Part shown: in pieces, positions 8,206 through 15,087 of the stretch | Layout of the letters: each line of letters begins with the position of its first letter | Numbering within the stretch: position 1 is the stretch's first letter | IMG/VR virus record: IMGVR_UViG_3300008110_006644 | Location: 1-31,236 of that record | Strand: one strand, 5' to 3' | DNA from: a virus | DNA: 31,236 bases | The notes under the pieces: generated by a model | What the model saw: the letters and a program-made list of their open reading frames with translations, nothing else | Told to the model about the DNA's origin: nothing | Databases searched by the model: none | Made by a program: the position numbers and the translations under genes

Positions 8206-8610
8206 AGGTCCGAGAAAAACCATCGCCTGAGAGACGCTTAGTGACCCGTTATCGCTTTCGGTAACAATCAACTCAACATCCGCCACAGTAACCCCAAGTG
8301 CTGCCGCCAAAGAAGCCCTGGTTCGTCCAATGTCTTGCTCGTATGATGCGATTTCTGTAGCAAGTTCATCGTGTATGTCAGCAACGTCCACAAAGACGGT
8401 TGGCTTTACAGCGAGCTGAGTTAGGGTTTCTTGAGCTATTTGCGCCTTGACGCACCCGGTGCATGAGATAGCGCTCGTGGACGCATGTCGCTTACGTATC
8501 TCCGTGTGTCCACATTCGAGTCTATGGAGATACTCAACGTTTCCCCAGCTTCCGGTCTTTATGATGTCAACGACATTACGCTGTGGCGCGCTCTTCTTAT
8601 TAATCTTCAT
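8170..8610 (-). CDS. Hypothetical protein with zinc-like cysteines, 146 aa
   Basis: Family not recognised. The N-terminal part has LECGHTEIRKRH and then ISCTGC, a C-x-H...C-x-x-C set suggesting a zinc ribbon. The C-terminal half has short helices; RTRASLAAALGVTVADVELIV could be an HTH. I use the ATG at 8610, which overlaps the end of the 59-aa gene by 11 bases; a TTG six codons upstream also opens the frame. It converges on and overlaps the end of the PP-loop gene. It is probably the last gene of the SNF2 transcription unit. Confidence 0.68.
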   Translation of the reverse strand: MKINKKSAPQRNVVDIIKTGSWGNVEYLHRLECGHTEIRKRHASTSAISCTGCVKAQIAQETLTQLAVKPTVFVDVADIHDELATEIASYEQDIGRTRASLAAALGVTVADVELIVTESDNGSLSVSQAMVFLGPSAINNLIKSVK

Positions 8611-8779
8611 CGTCGTCAAACATATCAACGATTATGCGTGAGAATTCAAGAAACGCTGGGGTAATCCTAAAGAGAGGCTCACCGTCATCATTGTCTCCCA
8701 AATATTCAACAAGCCCGTTTTCAAGCATGAAAAAGATTTGCCACTCGGTTTCCCACTCGGCGTCATCCATCCACTCCAT
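8600..8779 (-). CDS. Small acidic protein, 59 aa
   Basis: Family not recognised. A 59-codon frame begins MEWMDDAEWETEWQIFFMLE and ends VDMFDDDED, so it is strongly acidic and tryptophan-rich at the start. It overlaps the SNF2 gene end by 17 bases and the next gene by 11 bases, so three genes are nested end to end in the style of coupled phage genes. GGAG lies about 9 bases upstream of the ATG. Its acidity and coupling suggest a small partner of the SNF2 protein, but nothing proves it. Confidence 0.68.
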   Translation of the reverse strand: MEWMDDAEWETEWQIFFMLENGLVEYLGDNDDGEPLFRITPAFLEFSRIIVDMFDDDED

Positions 8780-10718
8780 TCATCTTGCTCCGGCGCAGGC
8801 CTTCGGCAAGGAAATCGAGCACAAGCTGTTGGTTTCCATCACTAAATTCTACATCGCTACCTTCGGTTGCTTGATTCACAACGTCGCGCTTTGATTCGAT
8901 AAGACCATAAATCTTTTCGTCGATAGTTCCCTCGGCAAGAATGTATGTAGACATAACTGAGCCTTTCTGCCCAAGGCGATGGCATCGGCTGTAGGTCTGG
9001 TCAACATCAGCGGGTGTCCATGGCATTTCTACAAAGACAACATCCTGTGCTGCCGTGAGTGTGTGACCTGTCTTGGCAGCCTGAATCGAGAGCACCATCA
9101 CGGGTGCTTCGTCAATGGATTCAGCTTGGAAGATGCGCTTGTTCTCTTCGACTTCTTCTACCTTCATGCCACCCTGAATTTTCAAGCCCCCATACTTCTT
9201 TGCAATGAGGTCGACAATTTCGCGGTGATGTGCAGCGACAACAACCTTGTCGCCACCGGCCAGCTTGCCATCAATCCACTCAAAGACTGTATCCATCTTC
9301 GCTTTTGCGGCTAGTCGGCGCAGAACAGAAATGCGAACTAGGTGTTCGTTTGACTCTGCTTTGATGCGGGCTACGACAGCAGCGGAATATGGAGACTTGC
9401 CGAGTTCTTTAGCCAACTCTTTAGCGCGATTGGCCATGTATTCAATAATGTCATCTTCGGCTTTGGTGTACTCGGCCATGGCTGTCGGGTTGGGCGCAAC
9501 GACAATCTTTGAGTGGCGAACTGGCGGCAGCTCTTCGAGAACATCGGCTTTAATACGACGGATGTAGCACTGACTACGCAGCATGTCGTTGAGTTCATCA
9601 AGGTGAGACGAGCCGTCGATGTGCCACTGCCCGAATCTGTCACGGAAAGCCGCACAGTATCGTCGGTAGAAACCCCATAGGCCACCGAATTTGTTTAGGT
9701 TACCTAAGATGTCAAGCTGAGCCGCGTATTCGGCTGGTCGGTTTGTGATTGGCGTGCCGGTTAGACACAGAACTATTCCTTCTTTGGGAGCGGAACGCGC
9801 CATCTTTATGGCCGCCTTGGTACGTTTTGCTGTTGGCGTCTTTGCGTAGTGGCTCTCGTCATACACATATGACCGATGGCCCTTAAGATGGTTTTGCCAG
9901 TGGTCAATATTGCTATACCCCACAACGACAACATCATAAGTGCCCGGCTCCGGCAGGTCCTTGCGGTTTGTTACCGTTGCAACCCGTCTGTGTGGGAGCC
10001 ACTTCTCGTACTCCTTAGCCCAGTTGAGCACCAGTGTCGGAGGACATACAACTACGGCTGGGTAGGAATCGTGAACGTATTCAAGAGTAGCGATGGCCTG
10101 CATGGTTTTTCCAAGCCCCATGTCGTCTGCGATAAAACAACGACGCGCATTGGCGGCATACTTAACTCCGGCTCGCTGGTACGGCAGAAGGTTGCCCTGC
10201 AGTCCTGGTATTTCGATTTCCGCATCTTTTGCTCGTGACGCCGCAATGGTTTCGTTTTTGCTCCGCTCCATAACCCCAGCAATAGCTCGAACACGTTCGG
10301 CTATGGGTTCATCGAACTTCTCTGCCCATGCGATGGCGTCGTGGATGGCAGCAAGCGGTACACGCCACGCTTTGGTTGGTGGGTGCCATGTTACTGATGG
10401 CAACGATTTAACCGACCGAACCTTTACCGGGTCGTAATTGAAACTTAGGTACACCCAATCATCGTCGACATAAACACCCTGAGCCTTGTTGGTTGACTCC
10501 GGCAGGTTGAACTTGAGAACTTCGTTATCGATTTTGAACCGATGTAGTTCGGCAAACACCCTGGCTTCATGAAGACTGGTCATCGGTATGCGCCATACTT
10601 TGGCGACCTTGTCCCACTTTGCCCCCGGCACAGCTTTCACCTGCGCTACTTGCTCAGCGTTATAAGGGAAGGACGCCGCTAGGTGGTCGTCCCATAAAAA
10701 GAGAGTGCTATCATCCAT
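8763..10718 (-). CDS. SNF2-family DNA helicase with two HARP-like repeats
   Basis: 651 residues. Two related N-terminal repeats (FPYNAEQVAQVKAVPGAKWD at about 17-36 and FNYDPVKVRSVKSLPSVTW at about 93-111, each ending in a VWRIP/AWRVP strand) resemble HARP modules of SMARCAL1-type annealing helicases. Then come Walker A DDMGLGKT at 198-205, Walker B DESH at 287-290, CLTGTPITN (motif III region) and motif VI QTYSRCHRLGQ near residue 585. This is a complete SF2 ATPase core expected to translocate on duplex DNA. In phages such proteins sit with replication and recombination genes. It starts the leftward unit 8170-10718, with a promoter interlocked with that of the divergent gene. Confidence 0.93.
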   Translation of the reverse strand: MDDSTLFLWDDHLAASFPYNAEQVAQVKAVPGAKWDKVAKVWRIPMTSLHEARVFAELHRFKIDNEVLKFNLPESTNKAQGVYVDDDWVYLSFNYDPVKVRSVKSLPSVTWHPPTKAWRVPLAAIHDAIAWAEKFDEPIAERVRAIAGVMERSKNETIAASRAKDAEIEIPGLQGNLLPYQRAGVKYAANARRCFIADDMGLGKTMQAIATLEYVHDSYPAVVVCPPTLVLNWAKEYEKWLPHRRVATVTNRKDLPEPGTYDVVVVGYSNIDHWQNHLKGHRSYVYDESHYAKTPTAKRTKAAIKMARSAPKEGIVLCLTGTPITNRPAEYAAQLDILGNLNKFGGLWGFYRRYCAAFRDRFGQWHIDGSSHLDELNDMLRSQCYIRRIKADVLEELPPVRHSKIVVAPNPTAMAEYTKAEDDIIEYMANRAKELAKELGKSPYSAAVVARIKAESNEHLVRISVLRRLAAKAKMDTVFEWIDGKLAGGDKVVVAAHHREIVDLIAKKYGGLKIQGGMKVEEVEENKRIFQAESIDEAPVMVLSIQAAKTGHTLTAAQDVVFVEMPWTPADVDQTYSRCHRLGQKGSVMSTYILAEGTIDEKIYGLIESKRDVVNQATEGSDVEFSDGNQQLVLDFLAEGLRRSKMNGVDG

Positions 10719-10746
10719 TGCGATATCAATTCTAATCCGCTAAGGA
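10718..10746 (+). promoter_or_regulatory. Rightward promoter, interlocked with the SNF2 promoter
   Basis: TTGCGA (10718-10723), 17 bases, TAAGGA (10741-10746). The AAGGA may double as the ribosome site, since the ATG is 10 bases further on. Confidence 0.5.
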
Positions 10747-10757
10747 ATAAAAAACAA
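10729..10757 (-). promoter_or_regulatory. Leftward promoter of the SNF2 unit
   Basis: On the minus strand TTGTTT (10757-10752), 17 bases, TAGAAT (10734-10729), then 10 bases to the SNF2 ATG. It gives a very short leader and overlaps the rightward promoter almost completely. Confidence 0.55.
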
Positions 10758-11074
10758 TGAGCGAAGAGCGTTTTTATGACCCTGAAGACGTAGCGCGGTC
10801 TTGGACCGAACTGCACGTGGCTCTTAATGCTGGCTACAAAAATGACCCGCATACAATTGAGTACCTCGAACTACTCCAGGCGGTCAGATGGATGATGCCA
10901 CGCCTCATGGCTTACATGTCAGAAGACATATGGTGTGCCGGGTGGCTGGAAAACTTGCACGAGGCTCTCTCCAAGCAGTTCCCCGCCATCGACGTTGCCG
11001 CAAAGCATTTAGGAAGTGTCTGTACCTACTGGGATGGCAACGACGACAACGAAGGCGAGTGGAGAAAGTATTAA
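10757..11074 (+). CDS. Hypothetical protein, 105 aa
   Basis: Family not recognised. A soluble, acidic, helical and tryptophan-rich protein (RSWTELHVALNAGY, LLQAVRWMMPRLMAYM, WCAGWLENLHEALS). It is a single-gene unit divergent from the SNF2 gene and convergent with the following winged-helix candidate, whose stop codon it overlaps by 4 bases. The ATG has AAGGA 10 bases upstream. Confidence 0.72.
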   Translation: MSEERFYDPEDVARSWTELHVALNAGYKNDPHTIEYLELLQAVRWMMPRLMAYMSEDIWCAGWLENLHEALSKQFPAIDVAAKHLGSVCTYWDGNDDNEGEWRKY

Positions 11075-11415
11075 TCCTCGTCGGCGATGCGGTTACGCGC
11101 TTTAGCGTTTCGTCTCGAGATGCGCAGGTTGGCGTCTAGCCCCTTTGATGTTATTTGGTAGCTACCTGGCGATGTCTCGATTAAATACCCCAGACCAACA
11201 AGCTTCTTGATGGCTGACTGGAATGACTCTTTGCGCGGCAGGTTTCCCATCCTGAACTCGCAGTAACTATCATGTGTGAAATATCCGGGTGGACGGACTC
11301 GCACGGTAAAAGCTGCGTAGCTCAAAATGGTTTCGGCCCAGGAATTTCTTTGGATGACCTTATAAGGCACTCCATAATCCGGGTGGCGGTCCGACCAGAG
11401 TTTCTGTGTTGGCAT
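11071..11415 (-). CDS. Possible winged-helix DNA-binding protein, 114 aa
   Basis: The C-terminal half (FQSAIKKLVGLGYLIETSPGSYQITSKGLDA at about 68-98) has the helix-then-hairpin pattern of winged-helix proteins, followed by a basic tail RRNAKARNR. The N-terminal half is not recognised. The ATG at 11415 lies just 6 bases after a TAGAAT -10 box with no ribosome site, so translation is probably leaderless. A local transcription regulator is the likeliest role, but the assignment rests on pattern alone. Confidence 0.65.
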   Translation of the reverse strand: MPTQKLWSDRHPDYGVPYKVIQRNSWAETILSYAAFTVRVRPPGYFTHDSYCEFRMGNLPRKESFQSAIKKLVGLGYLIETSPGSYQITSKGLDANLRISRRNAKARNRIADED

Positions 11416-11421
11416 ATGTAG

Positions 11422-11449
11422 ATTCTACGGCGACAACACAAAATAACAA
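11422..11449 (-). promoter_or_regulatory. Promoter, leaderless
   Basis: Minus strand TTGTTA (11449-11444), 16 bases, TAGAAT (11427-11422), 6 bases, ATG at 11415. Confidence 0.6.
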
Positions 11450-11530
11450 CTCCGGGGCTTCAAACAAGGCTCTTGTTTGGAGCCGGGACTGCGAAGCAGA
11501 AAAAACACCCAAGCAGGTTGCTGAGTTCGG

Positions 11531-11568
11531 GCAAAACAAAAGGGGCGCACCGAATAACGATGCGCCCC
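11531..11568 (-). terminator. Rho-independent terminator after the CEYFHYPC gene unit
   Basis: GGGGCGCA (11542-11549) pairs with TGCGCCCC (11561-11568). On the minus strand the stem is followed by TTTTGTTTTG. It ends the unit formed by the 65-aa gene and microprotein. Confidence 0.8.
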
Positions 11569-11581
11569 CGTGTTCGGGTAT

Positions 11582-11635
11582 TTATCCAACCGACAATAAA
11601 GCAAAAACTGTCAAAGCAACCACAACGGCAACCAT
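11582..11635 (-). CDS. Hydrophobic microprotein, 17 aa
   Basis: The sequence MVAVVVALTVFALLSVG is hydrophobic from end to end and about the length of one minimal membrane helix. Its ATG is one base after the TGA of the upstream gene and uses the GGGGGG that ends that gene as a ribosome site. A terminator follows 14 bases later. Six similar peptides occur in the window, mostly in the same position relative to an upstream small gene. Function unknown. Confidence 0.6.
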   Translation of the reverse strand: MVAVVVALTVFALLSVG

Positions 11636-11636
11636 C

Positions 11637-11834
11637 TCACCCCCCTATCTCTGTTGTTGGGTCAAAATAAGGGTCGGGTACTGTCGTATCCCACGGGCAG
11701 GGATAGTGAAAGTACTCGCACTCAGGTATTTCCGTCTCATCTATGCTTGCGAGTTTGGAACAACCAAAAACAGCAAGAGTAAGAGTGAGCATTAGTAAAC
11801 CCCAGCGCACGCACGAGCGTACGAAGTAGTACAT
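11637..11834 (-). CDS. Small membrane-anchored protein with CEYFHYPC motif, copy 1
   Basis: 65 residues. A basic head (MYYFVRSCVRW) precedes a hydrophobic stretch LLMLTLTLAVFGC at about 12-25. The VFGC could be a lipobox, or the stretch may simply be a membrane anchor. The exterior part contains IPECEYFHYPC and then an acidic, proline-rich tail. A paralogue on the plus strand at 15416 shares YYxVRSxVR, ASI and PxCEYFHYPC but lacks the lipobox cysteine. The ATG at 11834 has GAAAGGAAA upstream; the frame extends further but without a ribosome site. A microprotein gene follows after one base. Confidence 0.72.
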   Translation of the reverse strand: MYYFVRSCVRWGLLMLTLTLAVFGCSKLASIDETEIPECEYFHYPCPWDTTVPDPYFDPTTEIGG

Positions 11835-11870
11835 AGCATTTCCTTTCGCTAGGCACTCCACCCACCCTGT

Positions 11871-11899
11871 ACCTTACAAGCAACAAGGCACGATGTCAA
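11871..11899 (-). promoter_or_regulatory. Promoter of CEYFHYPC gene copy 1
   Basis: Minus strand TTGACA (11899-11894), 17 bases, TAAGGT (11876-11871). Confidence 0.75.
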
Positions 11900-12257
11900 G
11901 TCTTTCCGAAAAGAAAGTTGCGAAGCCTTCCGAAGTTCCAAGCCGAGCCAGCAACAAGCCGAAGCCGAAGAACAACTCCGTCGTCCAGAAGACTGACAGT
12001 CCCGTGCAGCTCTTCGAGCTTTACGGGGCTAACGCGGGCGGAAGAAGGGGGTGTGGCAAAGTTTGCCAACATAACACGAAAAACTCAAAAGTCAAGTTCG
12101 TGAAGTCGCCAAAATAAAGGATTTCGGGTTTTTCAGTTTCTAAAAAAATAAGAAAACCGAAAAACTGCCCGAAAGCCGATGCCATCTGAGGTCTGCCGCC
12201 CGTGCAACTCCCCGTGCGGCTGGCGCTCGAGAGCCCCGCGACTACCCGCAATAAACT
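11900..12257. other. Non-coding stretch with long A/T-rich dyad
   Basis: No convincing gene. It holds a lone GGGGCT with a partial repeat (GGGCGGAAGA, about 12037-12046) and a long imperfect hairpin at 12122-12174 whose arms begin TTTCGGG and end CCCGAAA, with an A-rich loop. The dyad could terminate transcription from either side. Confidence 0.55.
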
Positions 12258-12272
12258 GACGGTGGCGGAAGA
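12258..12272 (+). repeat. Border repeat copy 1
   Basis: GACGGTGGCGGAAGA, preceded by CT in place of TT. It lies left of the 12.5-kb gene unit. An inverted AGCCCCG at 12232 stands in for the usual GGGGCT. Confidence 0.85.
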
Positions 12273-12410
12273 CGGGCTGAGATGTTCCAACTTTGAGCAA
12301 CGCTAGACATCTAGAAAGGCTCAGGTTGGAAGCAGGGTATTTAGGGACACCATCAAGCCGCAAGTCGCCGAGACGGGCAGAGAGACGGCGATGCGAGGCG
12401 ATTACGGGCA

Positions 12411-12443
12411 GCACAAAGCCGCCCCACGACTAAGCAGGGCGGC
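12411..12443 (-). terminator. Terminator of the 12.5-kb unit
   Basis: GCCGCCC (12418-12424) pairs with GGGCGGC (12437-12443). The minus strand continues TTTGTG, a weak U tract. Confidence 0.6.
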
Positions 12444-12457
12444 AAGTGGATTATCTA

Positions 12458-12508
12458 CTAGACAGCAAGCAGCAAGAAAACAGCAACCGTCAAAATGACA
12501 GCGGTCAC
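12458..12508 (-). CDS. Hydrophobic microprotein, 16 aa
   Basis: MTAVILTVAVFLLLAV from a GTG that overlaps the TGA of the upstream 94-aa gene (GTGA). It is nearly identical in character to MTALIVALAVLLLLAI (13723) and MTAIIVLVAIALLFAL (16014), all 16 residues, though the codons differ. That points to selection on the peptide. Probably a single membrane-inserted helix made by translational coupling. Confidence 0.68.
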   Translation of the reverse strand: MTAVILTVAVFLLLAV

Positions 12509-12789
12509 TCTACAATCTCATCGCTAGCGATACCCAAAGCAGCAAGGGTCGGGTGGTTGCGATGCTGATTACCTTCTGCATCAACCCACACAACGACATC
12601 ACGGCGAGGTGGCTCTGTCCCACACGGGTACTTGGCAGCCTTGTGCCAACCTTTACAGGCGCAGCGGTCACATACCGATTCCCACGATTCGGGGTCTTGC
12701 CACCATAGGTGAGTGTTGTAGTTGGCTAACATTTCATCAACCGTTCCGATAAAAGGTATCGGTTCGTTGATAGTGGTGATTATTTGCAT
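12505..12789 (-). CDS. Hypothetical cysteine-rich protein, 94 aa
   Basis: Family not recognised. The centre has CDRCACKGW then H and CG, a compact cysteine set likely to bind zinc. The C-terminus has a beta strand VVVWVDAEGN and a helix. The ATG at 12789 lies 7 bases after the -10 TACACT with no ribosome site, so it is probably leaderless; the frame 12 codons further upstream would start inside the promoter. Its stop overlaps a microprotein start. Promoter, gene, microprotein and terminator form a self-contained unit of about 400 bases. Confidence 0.75.
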   Translation of the reverse strand: MQIITTINEPIPFIGTVDEMLANYNTHLWWQDPESWESVCDRCACKGWHKAAKYPCGTEPPRRDVVVWVDAEGNQHRNHPTLAALGIASDEIVE

Positions 12790-12796
12790 ACGGGCG

Positions 12797-12825
12797 AGTG
12801 TACTGAACAGCACAAGGAGTGTCAA
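12797..12825 (-). promoter_or_regulatory. Leaderless promoter with GACA element
   Basis: Minus strand TTGACA (12825-12820), 17 bases, TACACT (12802-12797), 7 bases, ATG. TGTGACAAACAACAC directly precedes the -35 (to 12840). Confidence 0.8.
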
Positions 12826-12942
12826 GTGTTGTTTGTCACAGGCACGAGTTGGAGTCGCCGAAGTTCACGGTTTGTCTGGCGAACCAGACACGAGCATCTG
12901 GTAAATCAGCGGGGCTCACGACCTTCGTGATGGCACTTTTAC

Positions 12943-12957
12943 GACGGTGGCGGAAGA
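12943..12957 (+). repeat. Border repeat copy 2
   Basis: GACGGTGGCGGAAGA. GGGGCT is at 12911-12916. A terminator starts 6 bases later. Confidence 0.9.
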
Positions 12958-12962
12958 CGGGG

Positions 12963-12994
12963 AAAAGAAAAACCCGCCCCCTTTCAGGGACGGG
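12963..12994 (-). terminator. Terminator of the 13.1-kb unit
   Basis: CCCGCCCC (12973-12980) pairs with GGGACGGG (12987-12994). The minus strand then reads TTTTTCTTTT. Confidence 0.88.
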
Positions 12995-13000
12995 CGGTTC

Positions 13001-13057
13001 TTAGTTCACGGCGGAGAACAACAAAAAAAGAGTAAACGCCGTAATGGCGATGCTCAT
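13001..13057 (-). CDS. Hydrophobic microprotein, 18 aa
   Basis: MSIAITAFTLFLLFSAVN. The ATG overlaps the TGA of the 55-aa gene upstream (ATGA), and a terminator follows 6 bases after its stop. It is a slightly more polar member of the microprotein group, with a serine near each end. Confidence 0.62.
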   Translation of the reverse strand: MSIAITAFTLFLLFSAVN

Positions 13058-13221
13058 TCAGTGGCTTCTTTCACTTCGTAGTTCATTTCTTGCCACGAAA
13101 GACTTTCATCTTCAGTGTTTGCAAGGCTTGTGATGTACGAATCTATTATTTCTTTTGCTTTTTCTTCGTTATCTGCATCAAACTCATCTATGTTGAGCGT
13201 GATGTTGGCATAAAACTTCAT
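13054..13221 (-). CDS. Hypothetical protein, 55 aa
   Basis: Starts MKFYANITLNIDEFDADNEE, then a helix EKAKEIIDSYITSLAN and a strand at the end. The strand-helix arrangement looks like the small DpnD/PcfM-like or similar alpha/beta phage proteins, but I cannot assign it. The ATG at 13221 follows GGGGGGG; the frame upstream runs into the promoter. It is coupled to a microprotein. Confidence 0.72.
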   Translation of the reverse strand: MKFYANITLNIDEFDADNEEKAKEIIDSYITSLANTEDESLSWQEMNYEVKEATE

Positions 13222-13241
13222 TTCCCCCCCTTCTTGCCTAC

Positions 13242-13270
13242 AGGCTACAGGTGTCAAGCGCAAATGTCAA
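13242..13270 (-). promoter_or_regulatory. Promoter with GACA element
   Basis: Minus strand TTGACA (13270-13265), 17 bases, TAGCCT (13247-13242). TGTGACAAACGACAC lies just upstream (to 13286). Confidence 0.8.
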
Positions 13271-13286
13271 AGTGTCGTTTGTCACA

Positions 13287-13664
13287 GCCGAGCCTCAGGT
13301 CAGTCCGAGTTGCGCTGCGCCAGTCCGACTTCCGGGCCGCCGGGCCGTCCAGGGCCAGAAACCACGGAACAGTCCCGTTTCCCCGCACTGGGTAAACGGG
13401 GCTACCGCGGGGAAAACCCATCGCACGTACGACGGGTGAGCGACGGGGGCTTGCGCCAAGCAAAAAACTCCAAAGAACTTGACTTTCGCTTCGTTTTTGC
13501 CACTTTCCGTGAACTTTTTGACTTTCCGACCACGCAGAGTGAGCGTTTTCCAAAAAACAAAAGAAAACAAAGTTGATAATCCGATGTCGTACGTCGTGAG
13601 GAACTCAGATGCTGGACATCAACTGGGTTAGCAGCGGGGCTGATGACCCAGTCTCATTTACATT
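13287..13664. other. Non-coding stretch between units
   Basis: No convincing gene. It contains a hairpin of AGTCCCGTTT with AAACGGGGCT (about 13373-13404) and an A/T-rich block at 13499-13568 that recurs at 14250-14318. A dyad ACTGGGT/ACCCAGT around 13622-13652 has GGGGCT in its loop. Confidence 0.6.
13499..13568 (+). repeat. A/T-rich intergenic repeat, copy A
   Basis: Shares CCGTGA, GACCACGCAG, GTGA and CAAAAAACAAA in the same order with 14250-14318. Confidence 0.6.
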
Positions 13665-13679
13665 GACGGTGGTGGAAGA
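13665..13679 (+). repeat. Border repeat copy 3
   Basis: GACGGTGGTGGAAGA preceded by ATT. GGGGCT is at 13636-13641. A terminator begins 6 bases later. Confidence 0.9.
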
Positions 13680-13684
13680 CGGGC

Positions 13685-13715
13685 ACAAAAAAACCCGCCA
13701 CATTTCTGTGACGGG
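13685..13715 (-). terminator. Terminator of the 13.8-kb unit
   Basis: CCCGCCACA (13694-13702) pairs with TGTGACGGG (13707-13715). On the minus strand it has a GAAA tetraloop and then seven Ts. Confidence 0.92.
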
Positions 13716-13722
13716 CTTTCGT

Positions 13723-13773
13723 TCAGATTGCCAACAATAAAAGAACTGCCAGCGCAACTATCAACGCTGTCAT
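13723..13773 (-). CDS. Hydrophobic microprotein, 16 aa
   Basis: MTALIVALAVLLLLAI, one of the three closest members. The ATG overlaps the TGA of the upstream zinc-binding gene (ATGA), and a strong terminator begins 8 bases after the stop. Confidence 0.7.
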   Translation of the reverse strand: MTALIVALAVLLLLAI

Positions 13774-13982
13774 TCTTCTTGTTGTTCTTCTTTCTTTGGA
13801 CATTCGCCTTGCTTGTGGAAGCAACCTTTTCCATTGAGCCAAATACACTCAACGCCTTCACCAATGATGGTTCCGCACCTACCACACTTTGTGTGACTAA
13901 ATGCTTTTACTATCTTTCCTTGGGATTTAGCAAATCGTTTTGACTTTTGGACTTTGGTTTCTTCCGGATAGAACTCCGGCAT
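13770..13982 (-). CDS. Small zinc-finger-like protein, 70 aa
   Basis: A basic N-terminus (KVQKSKRFAKSQGKIVKAF) is followed by HTKCGRCGTIIGEGVECIW, then GCFHKQGECPKK. This is a four-cysteine treble-clef or PARP-type-like site with spacing CxxC...C...C plus histidines. The tail is glutamate/glutamine-rich. The ATG at 13982 has AAGGAGGGG upstream. It probably binds nucleic acid or protein; the target is unknown. It is coupled to a microprotein. Confidence 0.78.
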   Translation of the reverse strand: MPEFYPEETKVQKSKRFAKSQGKIVKAFSHTKCGRCGTIIGEGVECIWLNGKGCFHKQGECPKKEEQQEE

Positions 13983-14004
13983 AAACCCCTCCTTAGGTAA
14001 TAGC

Positions 14005-14033
14005 AAACTACACCCTGTACGCCACAGTCGCAA
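14005..14033 (-). promoter_or_regulatory. Promoter with GACA-like element
   Basis: Minus strand TTGCGA (14033-14028), 17 bases, TAGTTT (14010-14005). TGTGACACACGACAC lies just upstream (to 14049). Confidence 0.7.
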
Positions 14034-14049
14034 CGTGTCGTGTGTCACA

Positions 14050-14406
14050 CCGAGACGAGCACGAGTTTGGCTTGACCGAGCAAGAGCGATGGACAACCTG
14101 AGCAACTCCGTCTGGCGATGCCATCTGGGCAGAAGTCCCGGACGGCCGTGCGGCCGCATCGGGGCTGCCAGGGACATCTGGCCAGAAAGCCGGAAGTTGG
14201 CCCTCTTCGCTTGCTTTTTCTCGAACTAAAAAGTAAAGTCGAGCAAAAATGACCACTCTCCGTGAGTTTTGACAAACTTTGACCACGCAGCGTGACTTTT
14301 TCAAAAAACAAACGCAGAAAATCCTCGAGCTGAGCGTGCCCGTCGAGCTGAGCTGAGCTTGATGGGGGCGGGGTAGCGGGGCTCTCGCCCCCATCTCACT
14401 TACTTT
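14050..14406. other. Non-coding stretch with hairpins
   Basis: No convincing gene. It contains an AGTCCCG...CGGGGCT hairpin (about 14131-14160, inner stem CGGCCG/CGGCCG), the second copy of the A/T-rich block, and a perfect 10-bp stem GATGGGGGCG/CGCCCCCATC (14361-14395) with GGGGCT in its loop, just before border repeat 4. Confidence 0.6.
14250..14318 (+). repeat. A/T-rich intergenic repeat, copy B
   Basis: Partner of 13499-13568: GACCACGCAGCGTGA and CAAAAAACAAA in the same order. Confidence 0.6.
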
Positions 14407-14421
14407 GACGGTGGCGGAAGA
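14407..14421 (+). repeat. Border repeat copy 4
   Basis: GACGGTGGCGGAAGA preceded by TTT. GGGGCT is at 14378-14383. Confidence 0.9.
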
Positions 14422-14461
14422 CGGCGCACCACGGGCAAGGGTCAAGGTCACAGGCACACGG

Positions 14462-14502
14462 GCAAAGCAAAGCCCGCCGTGCGGGGGGCACACGGCGGGC
14501 TT
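14462..14502 (-). terminator. Terminator of the 14.5-kb gene
   Basis: A 12-bp perfect stem AAGCCCGCCGTG/CACGGCGGGCTT (14470-14502). The minus strand continues TGCTTTG; the plus strand is moderately T-rich too. Confidence 0.85.
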
Positions 14503-14524
14503 GCTCGGTTGTTTTGGTTGTTGG

Positions 14525-14887
14525 TTACTTCCAGCAGGAAGCGGAATAGACGACTTCGCTCAAGTTGTCACAATAGACATCTGAAACTTGCGACTCCACA
14601 ACGATTGAACCCTTCAGTTCTCCACGGGTCACAAGGCGCACACGGCGCACTGTGTAGGTATCCCACGGGTCTAGCACGACTTCCACCGCGCGAGATTCTC
14701 CGCAGAGCATCAACACGCCGACAGTCTCCATGCCTGAATCGTAAACCTTCGCCCACTTGCCACCGCACACAGCGAGAAAGTTCATCTTGCCCACTTGGGC
14801 TAAGACTTCGCCCGTATCGCACGGGCGACCTTCACGGTCTGAGCAGAGTAACGCCATAAGCGATAGGTCTGTTTTGGTTGCTTTCAT
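14525..14887 (-). CDS. Hypothetical protein, 120 aa
   Basis: Family not recognised. It is a beta-rich soluble protein with scattered cysteines (near residues 15, 23, 41, 62, 106 and 118) that do not form an obvious zinc site. The ATG at 14887 follows AAGGGGGTGATT. It is a single-gene unit with its own promoter and terminator and no microprotein after it. Confidence 0.72.
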   Translation of the reverse strand: MKATKTDLSLMALLCSDREGRPCDTGEVLAQVGKMNFLAVCGGKWAKVYDSGMETVGVLMLCGESRAVEVVLDPWDTYTVRRVRLVTRGELKGSIVVESQVSDVYCDNLSEVVYSASCWK

Positions 14888-14908
14888 AATCACCCCCTTA
14901 CACCTGAC

Positions 14909-14937
14909 AGGGTACAGGCAACACAGCACTAACACAA
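14909..14937 (-). promoter_or_regulatory. Promoter with GACA-like element
   Basis: Minus strand TTGTGT (14937-14932), 17 bases, TACCCT (14914-14909). TGTGACAAACGCCAC lies just upstream (to 14952). Confidence 0.75.
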
Positions 14938-15087
14938 GTGGCGTTTGTCACACGACAGGCGAGGCAGTCCGAGCCAACCCCGACAGCCGAGCCGAGAAAC
15001 TCCCACGGGCGCACGGGCGCAGGCGCACGAGTGCGGGCGGAAGTCCCGGACGGCCGCAGCGGCCCATCGGGGCTCCCAGAGAGATTT

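Noticed and set aside
11893-12117. 74-aa plus-strand open frame
   Set aside because: It starts inside the -35 box of a good minus-strand promoter, has no ribosome site, and is low-complexity and basic; probably not a gene.
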